NCBI RefSeq assembly: GCF_008124885.1
Contig: NZ_VNHX01000003.1
Coordinates: 124,001 to 188,000 of the forward strand
DNA from: Sphingobacterium allocomposti
GTDB lineage: Bacteria > Bacteroidota > Bacteroidia > Sphingobacteriales > Sphingobacteriaceae
Length of the DNA: 64,000 nucleotides
Reading direction: 5' to 3'
Made by a program: the position numbers and the translations under genes. This document shows positions 14,917 through 23,462 of the stretch, piece by piece; the stretch's first letter is position 1; every line of letters starts with the position of its first letter. The notes under the pieces were generated by a model, which saw nothing but the letters and a program-made list of their open reading frames with translations, made no database searches and was not told the DNA's origin.

Positions 14917-17085
14917 ATGATAAAAACAACGTTTAAACGCAGCTTTATATGTGCTCTTTTACTTGGGATGAGCGCATTCCATTTTTCGGCGGCGATTCCC
15001 GACGAGGGCATGTTTCCTCTCAGTGAACTAAGTCGTGCAGGGTTAAAAAAAGCGGGGCTGAAAATATCGGAAAAAGATATATACAACCCAGGGCAGGTAG
15101 GACTGGTCGATGCGCTGGTACAGGTTAGCGGCTGTACGGGGTCCTTTGTTTCTTCCAACGGATTAATAATAACGAACCACCATTGCGCGTTCAGCGCTGT
15201 TCAGCTGGCGAGTACGCCCGAGTTCAATTATCTAAAGAACGGCTTTGTCGCCAATGCGCTGGAACAGGAGATACAGGCTAAGGGCCTAACCATTCGGATA
15301 ACGGAGTCGTACGAAGACGTTTCGAACGAGATTCTCCAGGCGGTAGCCAACGTTACGGATCCCGTCGAACGGATCAACACCATCAACAAAAAACGGGCGG
15401 AGATCGCTGCAAGAGCGGAACAGCAAGATCCGACCATTAAAGCAGAAGTATCGGAAATGTTTATCGGAAAAAGCTATGTGCTTTTCCGTTATAAAACGAT
15501 TGAAGATGTTCGGCTCGTATATATTCCACGACAGGATATCGGCGAATTCGGGGGCGAGACAGACAACTGGGTATGGCCCAGGCATACCGGCGACTTTTCT
15601 TTTCTCCGAGCGTACGTCGCGCCTGATGGCTCCTCCGCCAAATATGCAAAAGAAAATGTTCCTTATAAGCCGAAGAAGCATCTAAAAGTTAATCCTCGCG
15701 GCGTATCGGAAAATGATTTTGTATTTATTCTGGGATATCCGGGCCGCACGTTCAGGCACCGTCCGGCCGCCTACCTCGAGTATCAGCAGCAATTTCTTCT
15801 TCCCTACACCGCTGCGCTGTACGAATTCCAAAACGAGCAGATGCTGCTTGCCGGAAAGGACAACGTCGCAATGCAGCTAGCCTTAGCGACGCGTATAAAA
15901 CGCAATGCCAACGTGTTGAAGAATTACCGCGGGAAGTTAAAGGGGCTACACAACCTTGGGCTGGTCGAAGAGAAACGCAAAGAAGATCAGGCTTTGGCGC
16001 AATTTATCGAAAGTAAGCCAGAACTTCGGGCGCAGTACGGTACGCTGATGTCGGACATTGATCAACACTACCGGACCGTCTTCGAGACAGCGCAGAAAGA
16101 ACTATGGTTTAACAACATGTATAGCAGCCTTTCTCTTCTTCGCGTTGCCAGCGCTATAAACAGTTTCAAAAACGCCATCTTAAAACAAAATGGAACAGAC
16201 GCACAGAAAGAGATTTTTGCGTTAAACATTGAGGAAGTAAAAAGACACCTGGACGGCATCTATGGCAGCTATAATCTCGCCGTTGACAAAGCAATCGGAG
16301 AGCGGATGTTCGGCGATGCATACGATTTCACGGGAGCAAACCGTATCGATTTTTTCGGTAACCGCGCCTTTTCAAGCAAAGAGGATGCTGTAGCCTACCT
16401 GTTAACGGCACTGGAGAAGTCCAAGCTGGGCGACAAGGAAGTGCTCTACAATACGATATTGAAAGATATTCAGTCTTTAAAAAACTATACCGACGACTTA
16501 TTGAGTATACAAAAAGGTCTGGATGCAGAGCTTTCGTCCTTCAACGAAGAGCAGAGACGACGCGAAGGTATCCTAAGCCGTTTAATGGCAGATTACATAG
16601 CCGTCAAAGAACAGTATCAGGCAAAAAGGTTTATTCCTGATGCAAACTCCACCCTGCGCCTGACATTCGGAAATATCAAAGGCTACAGTCCGGCCGACGC
16701 CACGTATATGAATCCTTTCACCACGGTCAAGGGACTCATAGAAAAAGGGAACTCCGGATTGTCTGAGTTTACGTATCCGGAAAGTATCAAAAGCGCATGG
16801 CTGACAAAAAATTTCGGTGCTTACGCGAAAAAGGAACTAAATGATGTTCCGGTGAACATATTGTACAATATGGATACCACCGGCGGAAATTCCGGATCTC
16901 CGATTATGAACGCCCACGGCGAATTAATAGGCGTAAATTTCGACCGTGCGTACGACGCCACCATTAACGACTTCGCCTGGAACGAGAACTACAGCCGTTC
17001 GATCGGCGTAGACATCCGTTATGTATTGTGGATCGCCGATAAGATCGACAACGCTCAGTTTATTTTACGGGAAATGGGAATCTAA
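14917..17085 (+). CDS. S46 family dipeptidyl peptidase, DPP11-like
   Basis: A 722-residue secreted or periplasmic serine peptidase that removes dipeptides from peptide N-termini. A signal peptide covers about residues 1-26 (cleavage near FSAA). The chymotrypsin-like parts are split around a helical domain: the His region TNHHC (86-90), the Asp in the middle, and the Ser in GGNSGSP near residue 660. The residue 18 positions after the catalytic Ser is Arg (VNFDR). In the P. gingivalis enzymes this position is Arg673 in DPP11 (prefers Asp/Glu at P1) and Gly in DPP7, so an acidic P1 preference is predicted. It supports use of peptides as nutrients. A large hairpin terminator follows directly. Confidence 0.92.
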   Translation: MIKTTFKRSFICALLLGMSAFHFSAAIPDEGMFPLSELSRAGLKKAGLKISEKDIYNPGQVGLVDALVQVSGCTGSFVSSNGLIITNHHCAFSAVQLASTPEFNYLKNGFVANALEQEIQAKGLTIRITESYEDVSNEILQAVANVTDPVERINTINKKRAEIAARAEQQDPTIKAEVSEMFIGKSYVLFRYKTIEDVRLVYIPRQDIGEFGGETDNWVWPRHTGDFSFLRAYVAPDGSSAKYAKENVPYKPKKHLKVNPRGVSENDFVFILGYPGRTFRHRPAAYLEYQQQFLLPYTAALYEFQNEQMLLAGKDNVAMQLALATRIKRNANVLKNYRGKLKGLHNLGLVEEKRKEDQALAQFIESKPELRAQYGTLMSDIDQHYRTVFETAQKELWFNNMYSSLSLLRVASAINSFKNAILKQNGTDAQKEIFALNIEEVKRHLDGIYGSYNLAVDKAIGERMFGDAYDFTGANRIDFFGNRAFSSKEDAVAYLLTALEKSKLGDKEVLYNTILKDIQSLKNYTDDLLSIQKGLDAELSSFNEEQRRREGILSRLMADYIAVKEQYQAKRFIPDANSTLRLTFGNIKGYSPADATYMNPFTTVKGLIEKGNSGLSEFTYPESIKSAWLTKNFGAYAKKELNDVPVNILYNMDTTGGNSGSPIMNAHGELIGVNFDRAYDATINDFAWNENYSRSIGVDIRYVLWIADKIDNAQFILREMGI

Positions 17086-17137
17086 CCATTAAAAATAACG
17101 GAGCGCAGATTAGCCTGCGCTCCGTTATTTTTAATGG
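17086..17137. terminator. Bidirectional terminator, 23-bp perfect stem
   Basis: 17086-17108 pairs perfectly with 17115-17137 around ATTAGC. The stem has a GC core (GGAGCGCAG/CTGCGCTCC) and an A/T-rich base ending TTATTTTTAA, so it can work in both directions. It directly follows the stop codon of the S46 gene and precedes the convergent small gene. Confidence 0.85.
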
Positions 17138-17193
17138 CCTCCGGGTAAGCACCTACACTATGCAATCGCATGCACGGCCAGAGCCCGGACCAG

Positions 17194-17505
17194 TTACTGA
17201 TTGTCTTTATTTTTATACTTGAGTTCCAGGTTGAGAATAATATCTCTTTTCTTGCCTTCAATCCATGACAGGTTACCCGCTACAAATACGCCTTTCTTGC
17301 CCGTTTTTTGATTTGATATCCCGTATACAGTAGACTCGTCATCAGGATTAGAGGGCCCCTCATAACGATACAGATGATCAATCTGGTAATCGTCTGCGTC
17401 TCGGAGGACTTCATCAAATTCCACGTTAAAATCGACCGTATAGCCCATTTCCTGTAGTTTGGCCAAAGCGACATCGGCCGTCTCGTAGTTATGCTTCGTT
17501 TCCAT
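17194..17505 (-). CDS. Conserved small protein, often mislabelled phosphoribosylpyrophosphate synthetase
   Basis: A 103-residue soluble protein (METKHNYETADVALAKLQEM at the start). Homologues of this size are widespread in Bacteroidota and are commonly annotated as phosphoribosylpyrophosphate synthetase, but it has none of the PRPP synthetase motifs and is far too short. The pattern YEGPSNPDDESTVYGISNQKTGKKGVFV suggests a small alpha/beta fold. The function is unknown. It is a single-gene unit converging on the S46 gene. Confidence 0.75.
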   Translation of the reverse strand: METKHNYETADVALAKLQEMGYTVDFNVEFDEVLRDADDYQIDHLYRYEGPSNPDDESTVYGISNQKTGKKGVFVAGNLSWIEGKKRDIILNLELKYKNKDNQ

Positions 17506-17731
17506 AAGTATAAATTTTCTTTCCGTTTAAAATAACAATCTATGGAAAGGTTCTGTTTTATTTAATTTCCAACACAGTCCATATATGCGGGTCGGGCGTC
17601 TACACCGGGGTTACGGCAGGTTCGAAATGTCAGCAGCGTCTCCTCTTCGCCTGTTGAGGGCAGGACTATATTGCATATAAAGATGAATTTACTTAGGTTT
17701 GAACTGCAAACAAAAGGCTTAAAAACAACAC

Positions 17732-18541
17732 ATGGGACACGAAGCTCCACAACCTCAGAACACGCCCGCAATGGCTTTTGAAAGACTATTGTCTATCCTC
17801 AACACGCTACGGGCAGAATGTCCTTGGGATCGCAAACAGACATTCGAATCGCTAAGACATCTGACGATTGAGGAAATGTACGAACTTACCGACGCTCTGT
17901 TGGAAAACGACTACGATGAAATCAAAAAGGAGCTCGGCGACGTGATGATGCATTTAGTTTTCTACGCAAAGATAGCTGATGAACAGCAACAGTTCACCAT
18001 TACCGACGTGCTTAATGCGGTCTGCGACAAGTTGATCAACCGGCACCCCCACATATACGGCGATACGACGGTTAACAGTGATGATGATGTCAAAAATAAC
18101 TGGGAAGCCATAAAACTGAAAGAAGGCAATAGTTCTGTTCTTTCCGGTGTGCCCAAAGGATTGCCCGCACTCATAAAAGCTTATCGTGTTCAGGATAAGG
18201 TCCGCGGCGTGGGCTTCGACTGGAAAGACAAAAGGCAAGTGTGGCAGAAAGTGGAAGAATAGCTTGCGGAGTTCAAGGCGGAGTTTAGCGTGGAAGAGCC
18301 CGCTGCAATAGATAAAAGCCGTGCCGAAGAGGAGTTTGGAGATCTTTTATTCTCGCTTATCAACTACGCACGTCATCTGGGGATTAATCCGGAAAATGCA
18401 CTCGAACGGACCAATAAAAAATTTATAAAGAGGTTTATGCATATAGAAAAGAGGGCGGCAGAAAACGGGCTTCAGCTAAAAGAGATGACCCTGGAGCAGA
18501 TGGATGTTTACTGGAACGAAGCGAAAAATCTCCCCGGGTAG
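17732..18541 (+). pseudogene. mazG: Nucleoside triphosphate pyrophosphohydrolase MazG, interrupted by an in-frame TAG
   Basis: MazG hydrolyses (d)NTPs to NMP and pyrophosphate and tempers the stringent response and mutagenesis. The reading frame is continuous from ATG 17732 to TAG 18539-18541 except for one TAG at 18260-18262. The first half (176 codons) has the N-terminal MazG domain with EEMYELTDAL and KKELGDVMMHLVFYA. After the stop the same frame continues LAEFKAEF and then EEEFGDLLFSLINYARHLG, the second MazG domain. The expected codon at the stop is Glu (KVEEELAEF), so a single base change GAG to TAG explains it. The product could be a truncated N-terminal domain; the C-terminal part has an ATG at 18290. 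Sequencing error is also possible. Confidence 0.85.
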
Positions 18542-18829
18542 TCGCGGCAACCCCGCACTGCTGCACTGTGAGGCACCTGTTTTTTTTGGATCCCAGAGTA
18601 CCGTGCAGTTAGGCCCGTAAACGGCCGGCTTAAGATTGCGCCGCAAGAATCTTCTGCGGGCTTCCGGCCGGGAGCCGTCGTCTCCGACGACCTGTTTCAG
18701 CGGGGAGCCACTGGGAAAGCGGCAGATATGCTTCCGGAGCGTGCATCTGCTGCTGCCGAAGCGTCGTCCGGTTTAAAAGTAATATGGGCGCGTTGCTTTT
18801 AATTAGCAATTAATACGTAAATTCGCGAC
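18542..18829. other. GC-rich intergenic region with several inverted repeats
   Basis: No gene is seen in these 288 bases. The region is noticeably more GC-rich than its neighbours and holds several stems: GGCCGG/CCGGCC around AAGATT/AATCTT (about 18624-18672), GTCGT/ACGAC near 18678-18692, and GCAGAT/ATCTGC (about 18722-18750). Near trpS, TTGC and TAAATTCG 21 bases apart resemble a promoter (one mismatch). It may be a structured leader, a small RNA or decayed sequence. It matches no RNA family I recognise. Confidence 0.5.
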
Positions 18830-19831
18830 ATGAAGGAAACTGTTGTTAGTGGTATCAGAAGTACCGGAAAATTACACCTGGGCAATTACTATGGAGCGTT
18901 GAGTAACTTCGTAAAAATGCAGAAGGAATACAATTGCTTCTTTTTTATAGCCGACCTCCATTCGTTAACAACCCACCCGACGCCCGGCGATCTGAGCCGT
19001 ACTGTCAGGGAGGTGGTTGTTGAATACCTTGCCGCCGGTATCGATCCTGAAATATCGACGATTTACGTACAGTCTGACGTCCCCGAGGTCGCCGAACTGT
19101 ACTTATATATGAACATGAATGCCTACCTCGGCGAGCTGGAGCGTGCTACAGCGTTCAAAGACAAAGTACGGGCTAATCCGGACAACGTTAATGCAGGATT
19201 GTTGACCTATCCGGTTTTGATGGCCTGTGATATTTTGATTCATCATGGCACAAAAGTGCCCGTCGGTAAAGACCAGGAGCAACATCTGGAGATGACCCGC
19301 ACGTTTGGAAACCGCTTTAATCGACTTTACCAGGTAGACTATTTTAAAGAAGCTTTTGCTTTCTCTTACGGGGATAAGCTCGTTAAGATTCCGGGGCTGG
19401 ATGGCAACGGTAAAATGGGGAAGTCCAACGGAGAAGCTAGCTGCGTCTACCTTAGCGATTCCCCTGAAGTCATCCGCAAGAAGGTCATGCGCGCCGTCTC
19501 TGATTCGGGGCCGACGGAGATAAACCAACCGAAACCGGAGCCTATTCAAAATTTATTCGACCTGATGAAGGTCGTTTCCAGCCCCGACACCCTCGCGCAT
19601 TTCGACGAACTTTATAACAAATGCGAAATCCGATATGGCGACTTTAAAAAACAGCTGGCGGAAGACATGGTCCTGGCCACTGAGCCTGTGCGGTCGCGCA
19701 TCGAAGAGATTTCCTCGGACGAAGAATATATAAGAAAAGTCATTCGCCTGGGGGCTGAAAAAGCCGGCGAAAGCGCCCGTAAGACAATAAAAGAAGTCCG
19801 TGAAATCATCGGAATAAAGAAACTATTTTAG
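18830..19831 (+). CDS. trpS: Tryptophanyl-tRNA synthetase
   Basis: Charges tRNA-Trp in the cytoplasm. A 333-residue class I synthetase with the HIGH-type motif HLGNYYGAL near residue 16 and the KMSKS-type loop KMGKSNGE near residue 200, the usual variants for TrpRS. The substrate loop GKDQEQHLEMTR is conserved. The length is normal. It is followed by the deoxynucleoside kinase gene 68 bases downstream on the same strand. Confidence 0.95.
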   Translation: MKETVVSGIRSTGKLHLGNYYGALSNFVKMQKEYNCFFFIADLHSLTTHPTPGDLSRTVREVVVEYLAAGIDPEISTIYVQSDVPEVAELYLYMNMNAYLGELERATAFKDKVRANPDNVNAGLLTYPVLMACDILIHHGTKVPVGKDQEQHLEMTRTFGNRFNRLYQVDYFKEAFAFSYGDKLVKIPGLDGNGKMGKSNGEASCVYLSDSPEVIRKKVMRAVSDSGPTEINQPKPEPIQNLFDLMKVVSSPDTLAHFDELYNKCEIRYGDFKKQLAEDMVLATEPVRSRIEEISSDEEYIRKVIRLGAEKAGESARKTIKEVREIIGIKKLF

Positions 19832-19899
19832 CTTTCTACGTTAGGAAAAAACGAGCAGTAGGCTCGGTAACAGAGTTTTCACTTTATTAATTTGGCAAC

Positions 19900-20514
19900 A
19901 TGCACATAGCCATCGTTGGAAATATCGGAGCGGGAAAAACTACATTAACAGAGCTCTTAGCTCGCCATTTAAACTTCGAGCCGCAGTTTGAAGCGGTGGA
20001 GAACAATCCTTATTTAGAGGATTTTTATAGCGATATGAAACGCTGGGCTTTCAACCTACAGATCTTTTTTCTAAACAGCCGTTTCAGACATATTGTTGAT
20101 TTACAGAGCCGCGGGATCAACATGATCCAAGACAGGACGATCTATGAAGACGCCTACATTTTTGCGGAAAATCTTTATGATATGGGCCTCATGAGCGCCC
20201 GGGATTTCGAAAACTATAGCAACATTTTTCAGAGTATCGTTCACTATATCAAACCGCCGGATTTACTGATTTATCTACGGGCTTCCGTTCCGACCTTGGT
20301 GAATAATATCCAGAGGCGGGGACGCGACTATGAGTCTGCCATCCGCTTAGATTATCTATCCAAACTCAACGAAAAATACGAGAAATGGATCGGCAACTAT
20401 AAAGAAGGAAAGCTACTTATCCTGGATAAGGATAACCTGGACTTCGCCAACAAGCCCGAAGATCTCGGAAAAATAATAGAAAAAATTGAGGCGGAGATGT
20501 TCGGTCTCTTTTAA
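19900..20514 (+). CDS. Deoxynucleoside kinase
   Basis: A 204-residue P-loop enzyme of the deoxyadenosine/deoxyguanosine/thymidine-kinase-2-like family that phosphorylates deoxynucleosides for salvage. The P-loop GNIGAGKTT is at residues 7-15, the DRTIYED catalytic region near 87-93 (Glu and Arg contact the sugar), and a lid with RRGRDYES near 146-153. Which base it prefers cannot be told from sequence. It ends at a hairpin terminator shared with the convergent radC. Confidence 0.9.
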   Translation: MHIAIVGNIGAGKTTLTELLARHLNFEPQFEAVENNPYLEDFYSDMKRWAFNLQIFFLNSRFRHIVDLQSRGINMIQDRTIYEDAYIFAENLYDMGLMSARDFENYSNIFQSIVHYIKPPDLLIYLRASVPTLVNNIQRRGRDYESAIRLDYLSKLNEKYEKWIGNYKEGKLLILDKDNLDFANKPEDLGKIIEKIEAEMFGLF

Positions 20515-20534
20515 GAACGATAAAACCACGCGTT

Positions 20535-20576
20535 AAACGTCAGAAAGCTGTAGAACTGACAGCTTTTCTGACGTTT
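20535..20576. terminator. Terminator between the deoxynucleoside kinase gene and radC
   Basis: AAACGTCAGAAAGCTGT (20535-20551) pairs with ACAGCTTTTCTGACGTTT (20559-20576) with one extra T on the 3' side. It serves both converging genes and overlaps the stop codon of radC. Confidence 0.8.
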
Positions 20577-21261
20577 ATAGAAGCCCTTCATCCCGAAAAC
20601 TGAAATAGGACGCGTCCGTGAAAATGATATGGTCGTTCACTTCGATATCCATAGTGCGCGCTGCCGCGACTATTTTCTTTGTCAGTTGCTTATCTGCCCC
20701 GCTAGGGTTCAGCGTTCCTGACGGGTGATTGTGAATCAAGATCAGGGAGTGGGCTTTGAACTGTAAAGCGTACCGTAAAATGACGCGAATGTCCACGGGC
20801 GTGAAGTCGTTCCCTCCTCGTCCAATAAGCTGTTTGTCCACCAGCTTGCATCCTGTATTCAGATAGAGAACCCAAAACTCCTCATGCGTCAGATCCTGCA
20901 TATACGAGCGAAAAAAGTCGTACACCCGCTTGCTGCTATTCAACAGCGGCAATATATCGGGCTCTGTGTCTTTACGGCGACGCCCCAGTTCAAGTGCGGC
21001 GATGATACTAATTGCTTTGGCTTCACCGATTCCTTTGTACTTGCATAAGTCCTGCGCTTCCCATTTGGAAAGATTATTTAGGCTGTTCCTGGCGTCGGAT
21101 AATATTCGCTTACAGAGCTCCAGCGCCGTCTCATCTTTGGAGCCCGATCCGATAAGGATAGCCATCAGCTCGGCATCCGTCAGTGAACGGCGTCCCTGCT
21201 CCATTAGCTTTTCGCGCGGACGATCGGATTCAGACCATTTTGGGATGGTTAGTCTTTTCAT
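20575..21261 (-). CDS. radC: RadC-family JAMM protein
   Basis: A 228-residue protein with an N-terminal helix-hairpin-helix (about 65-95, YKGIGEAKAISIIAALELGR) and a C-terminal JAMM metalloprotease-like domain. The zinc motif is complete: HNHPSG followed by an Asp seven residues on. It is annotated as a DNA repair protein for historical reasons, but the biochemical role in bacteria is unsettled. It stands as a single gene. Confidence 0.92.
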   Translation of the reverse strand: MKRLTIPKWSESDRPREKLMEQGRRSLTDAELMAILIGSGSKDETALELCKRILSDARNSLNNLSKWEAQDLCKYKGIGEAKAISIIAALELGRRRKDTEPDILPLLNSSKRVYDFFRSYMQDLTHEEFWVLYLNTGCKLVDKQLIGRGGNDFTPVDIRVILRYALQFKAHSLILIHNHPSGTLNPSGADKQLTKKIVAAARTMDIEVNDHIIFTDASYFSFRDEGLL

Positions 21262-21387
21262 TGGTTTTACGTTATAAATGGTACTCTAAGATACAAAAAG
21301 CCGTCTAAAACACAAAATCAACCCGCTATTAATTAGCGCCTTAACAAATCTTAACCAATTGTAAACACCCTTTTCGTCCAGAAACTT

Positions 21388-21395
21388 TATCTTTG
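21388..21395 (+). promoter_or_regulatory. -7 box for the cyclophilin gene
   Basis: TATCTTTG matches TAnnTTTG exactly and lies 27 bases before the ATG at 21423. No TTTG is seen at the ideal distance upstream. Confidence 0.5.
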
Positions 21396-21422
21396 CAGTT
21401 CCATAAGTAAATTAGAAAAACT

Positions 21423-21881
21423 ATGAGTAAAGCTATTATTAAGACGGAAAAAGGCGATATGACTGTGCAGTTCTACACAGAGGACGCTCCTAATACAGTG
21501 GACAATTTTATAAAGTTAGCAAAGTCGGGTTATTACGATGGTTTATCTTTTCATCGGGTTATACCGGATTTCGTTGTACAGGGAGGATGTCCTAATACGC
21601 GCGAAGGAGCTACCGGCATTCCCGGAACGGGCGGACCGGGCTATAAAATTGATTGCGAATTGACCGGGAACAATCAGTACCATGACCGCGGTGTTCTATC
21701 GATGGCCCATGCCGGACGCAACACGGGAGGATCACAGTTCTTCATTTGCCACAGCCGTAATAATACTGCGCACCTGGACAGGAACCACACCTGTTTTGGC
21801 AAAGTGGTCGAAAACATCGATGTTATTGATGACATTAGACAAGGAGATCGTATTTTAGCAGTTGAAATTATCGAAGACTAA
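21423..21881 (+). CDS. Peptidyl-prolyl cis-trans isomerase, cyclophilin type
   Basis: A 152-residue cytoplasmic cyclophilin (no signal peptide) that speeds proline isomerisation in folding. Family signatures: FHRVIPDFVVQGGCP with the catalytic Arg, GGSQFFICH, and HLDRNHTCFGKV. It is very close to the minimal bacterial PpiB form. DUF5606 follows 11 bases downstream, so the two are probably co-transcribed. Confidence 0.95.
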   Translation: MSKAIIKTEKGDMTVQFYTEDAPNTVDNFIKLAKSGYYDGLSFHRVIPDFVVQGGCPNTREGATGIPGTGGPGYKIDCELTGNNQYHDRGVLSMAHAGRNTGGSQFFICHSRNNTAHLDRNHTCFGKVVENIDVIDDIRQGDRILAVEIIED

Positions 21882-21892
21882 TCAGGGGAACC

Positions 21893-22297
21893 ATGAATTT
21901 AAGAGCTTTAGTATCCGTAACAGGGAAACCGGGCCTGTTTAAATTAATTGGCCAAAATAAGGGAGGATTCATTTTGGAGTCTCTAGATGAGAAAAAAATA
22001 AAATCTACGGTAAACCTCTCCACTACCAAAATGGCCACATTGGAAGACATAACCATCTATGGCGAAGAAGACGAGATACGTTTGGTGGACGTGTTCGAAG
22101 CCATCAAAGAACGAGGAGGTGATACACCTGACGTAAAAGCAGACGGCAACGCGTTGCGTGAATTTTTCCGGGAAGTAGCACCTGGACACGACGAGTCCCG
22201 CGTCTACTCTTCTGACATCAAAAAGATTATATCTTGGTATAATATTATCAAAGACTTGCCCCTATTTGAAGAAGAGGCACCTGCCCCGCTTCAATAA
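21893..22297 (+). CDS. DUF5606 domain protein
   Basis: A 134-residue protein that is widely conserved in Bacteroidota and has no known function. It begins MNLRALVSVTGKPGLFKLIG, a small SH3-like barrel, then a helical region with DVFEAIKERGG. Pairing with the cyclophilin gene suggests a shared transcript. A clear terminator follows. Confidence 0.85.
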   Translation: MNLRALVSVTGKPGLFKLIGQNKGGFILESLDEKKIKSTVNLSTTKMATLEDITIYGEEDEIRLVDVFEAIKERGGDTPDVKADGNALREFFREVAPGHDESRVYSSDIKKIISWYNIIKDLPLFEEEAPAPLQ

Positions 22298-22310
22298 CCA
22301 GGCACGAAGA

Positions 22311-22341
22311 AAAACGGATGCACAAACCATCCGTTTTTTTT
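22311..22341 (+). terminator. Terminator after DUF5606
   Basis: AAAACGGATG (22311-22320) pairs with CATCCGTTTT (22328-22337) and continues into a T run. The A run on the other side makes it usable for the convergent radical SAM gene as well. Confidence 0.9.
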
Positions 22342-22344
22342 CTT

Positions 22345-23421
22345 TTAGAACAACCGTAACTGTCCACTGCTGTCAGGTCTGTCGAAAAGATCCGTCCGCA
22401 GCACAGGTCTTTCTTCTTTACCCATATATTTTTTTTCTGCCATTTTGAAAAGCTGACGTATGCCTTCGGCAACCTGTCCATCTCCCCTTATCCGCCTCCC
22501 CCATTGGCTGTCGTTGAGCTTCCCTCCATGGCACGCTTCTATTCCATGTATAATCTTTTCGGCCCTGTCAGGGTAGTTCTTATAAGCCCAATCTTTAAAG
22601 ATATCGGCGATGGAGCCGTTTAGGCGTACGATCGTATAACTTGCCCACTTGGCACCCGCATCTGCACCGCTTTTGATCAGCGCAGGCATTTCATCGCTGT
22701 TAACAGCGGGTACTATCGGCGCGATCATCAACGAAACAGGAACGTTCTTCTCTGCAAGGCGTTCTATTAATTTTAGTCTAGCCTTGGCGGTAGCCGTCCG
22801 CGGCTCCATCTTTCGTCTTACCTCTTCCCTCAGACTGTTTATCGTGACGGACACACTGACTAGCCCCATTGATGCGAGTTCGGCCAAAATATCCAGATCA
22901 CGTAACATTAACACGTTCTTGCTAATCAACGATACAGGATGTTTATAAGCCAACATCGTTTCCAGGATACTTCGGGTAAGTCCTAACTTACGTTCCAAAG
23001 GCTGATAGCAGTCGGTGTTACCGGACATGAAGATTACCTCCGGCACATAACTTTTTTTATCGAACTCGTCCCTCAACAACTCAGCAGCGCTGTATTTTAC
23101 CAGAATCTTTCTCTCAAAATCCAACCCGGCGCTGTACCCCCAGTATTCATGAGAATTCCGTGCGTAACAATAGATACAGCCATGCTCGCATCCCTGGTAG
23201 GGATTTAATGACTTGTAAAAACCTATATCGGGGCTATCCACTTTTGAAAGAATCTGCTTCGGATAGGTAGGGATTATTTGCGTCGGAGACGACTCTAAAA
23301 AAGGTTCGTCCAATCCTTCTACATGTTCCTGCACGTAGTTTCTCGAGATGAACTTGTTATTCGGATTAACCTGCGCTCCTCTTCCCTTAAAATATTCTCC
23401 CTTGTTTTCCTCAGTATCCAT
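22345..23421 (-). CDS. Radical SAM protein, PA0069 / spore-photolyase-like family
   Basis: A 358-residue protein with a radical SAM cluster motif CxxxCxYC (CEHGCIYCYARNSHEYW), so it binds a 4Fe-4S cluster and cleaves SAM. The family (PA0069-like, related in sequence to spore photoproduct lyase) has no confirmed role outside spore formers. The frame extends two codons to a TTG at 23427, but the ATG at 23421 gives the usual MDTEENKGEYFKGRGAQ start and is preferred. It lies just after a terminator for the secreted hydrolase gene, so it has its own promoter. Confidence 0.88.
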   Translation of the reverse strand: MDTEENKGEYFKGRGAQVNPNNKFISRNYVQEHVEGLDEPFLESSPTQIIPTYPKQILSKVDSPDIGFYKSLNPYQGCEHGCIYCYARNSHEYWGYSAGLDFERKILVKYSAAELLRDEFDKKSYVPEVIFMSGNTDCYQPLERKLGLTRSILETMLAYKHPVSLISKNVLMLRDLDILAELASMGLVSVSVTINSLREEVRRKMEPRTATAKARLKLIERLAEKNVPVSLMIAPIVPAVNSDEMPALIKSGADAGAKWASYTIVRLNGSIADIFKDWAYKNYPDRAEKIIHGIEACHGGKLNDSQWGRRIRGDGQVAEGIRQLFKMAEKKYMGKEERPVLRTDLFDRPDSSGQLRLF

Positions 23422-23427
23422 GCTCAA

Positions 23428-23450
23428 AAATACTAAAAAAATTAGTATTT
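23428..23450 (-). terminator. Terminator after the secreted hydrolase gene
   Basis: AAATACTAA (23428-23436) and TTAGTATTT (23442-23450) form a stem around AAAAA. On the minus strand a T run follows the stem, ending seven bases before the radical SAM start. Confidence 0.65.
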
Positions 23451-23462
23451 TTTCAAGCTATA

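Noticed and set aside
17562..17771. Minus-strand frame of 69 codons before mazG
   Set aside because: Overlaps the mazG start and is rich in Cys and Arg with no family features, so it is a shadow frame.
18542..18829. RNase P, tmRNA or SRP RNA in the GC-rich region
   Set aside because: None of the conserved core sequences of these RNAs was found on either strand.
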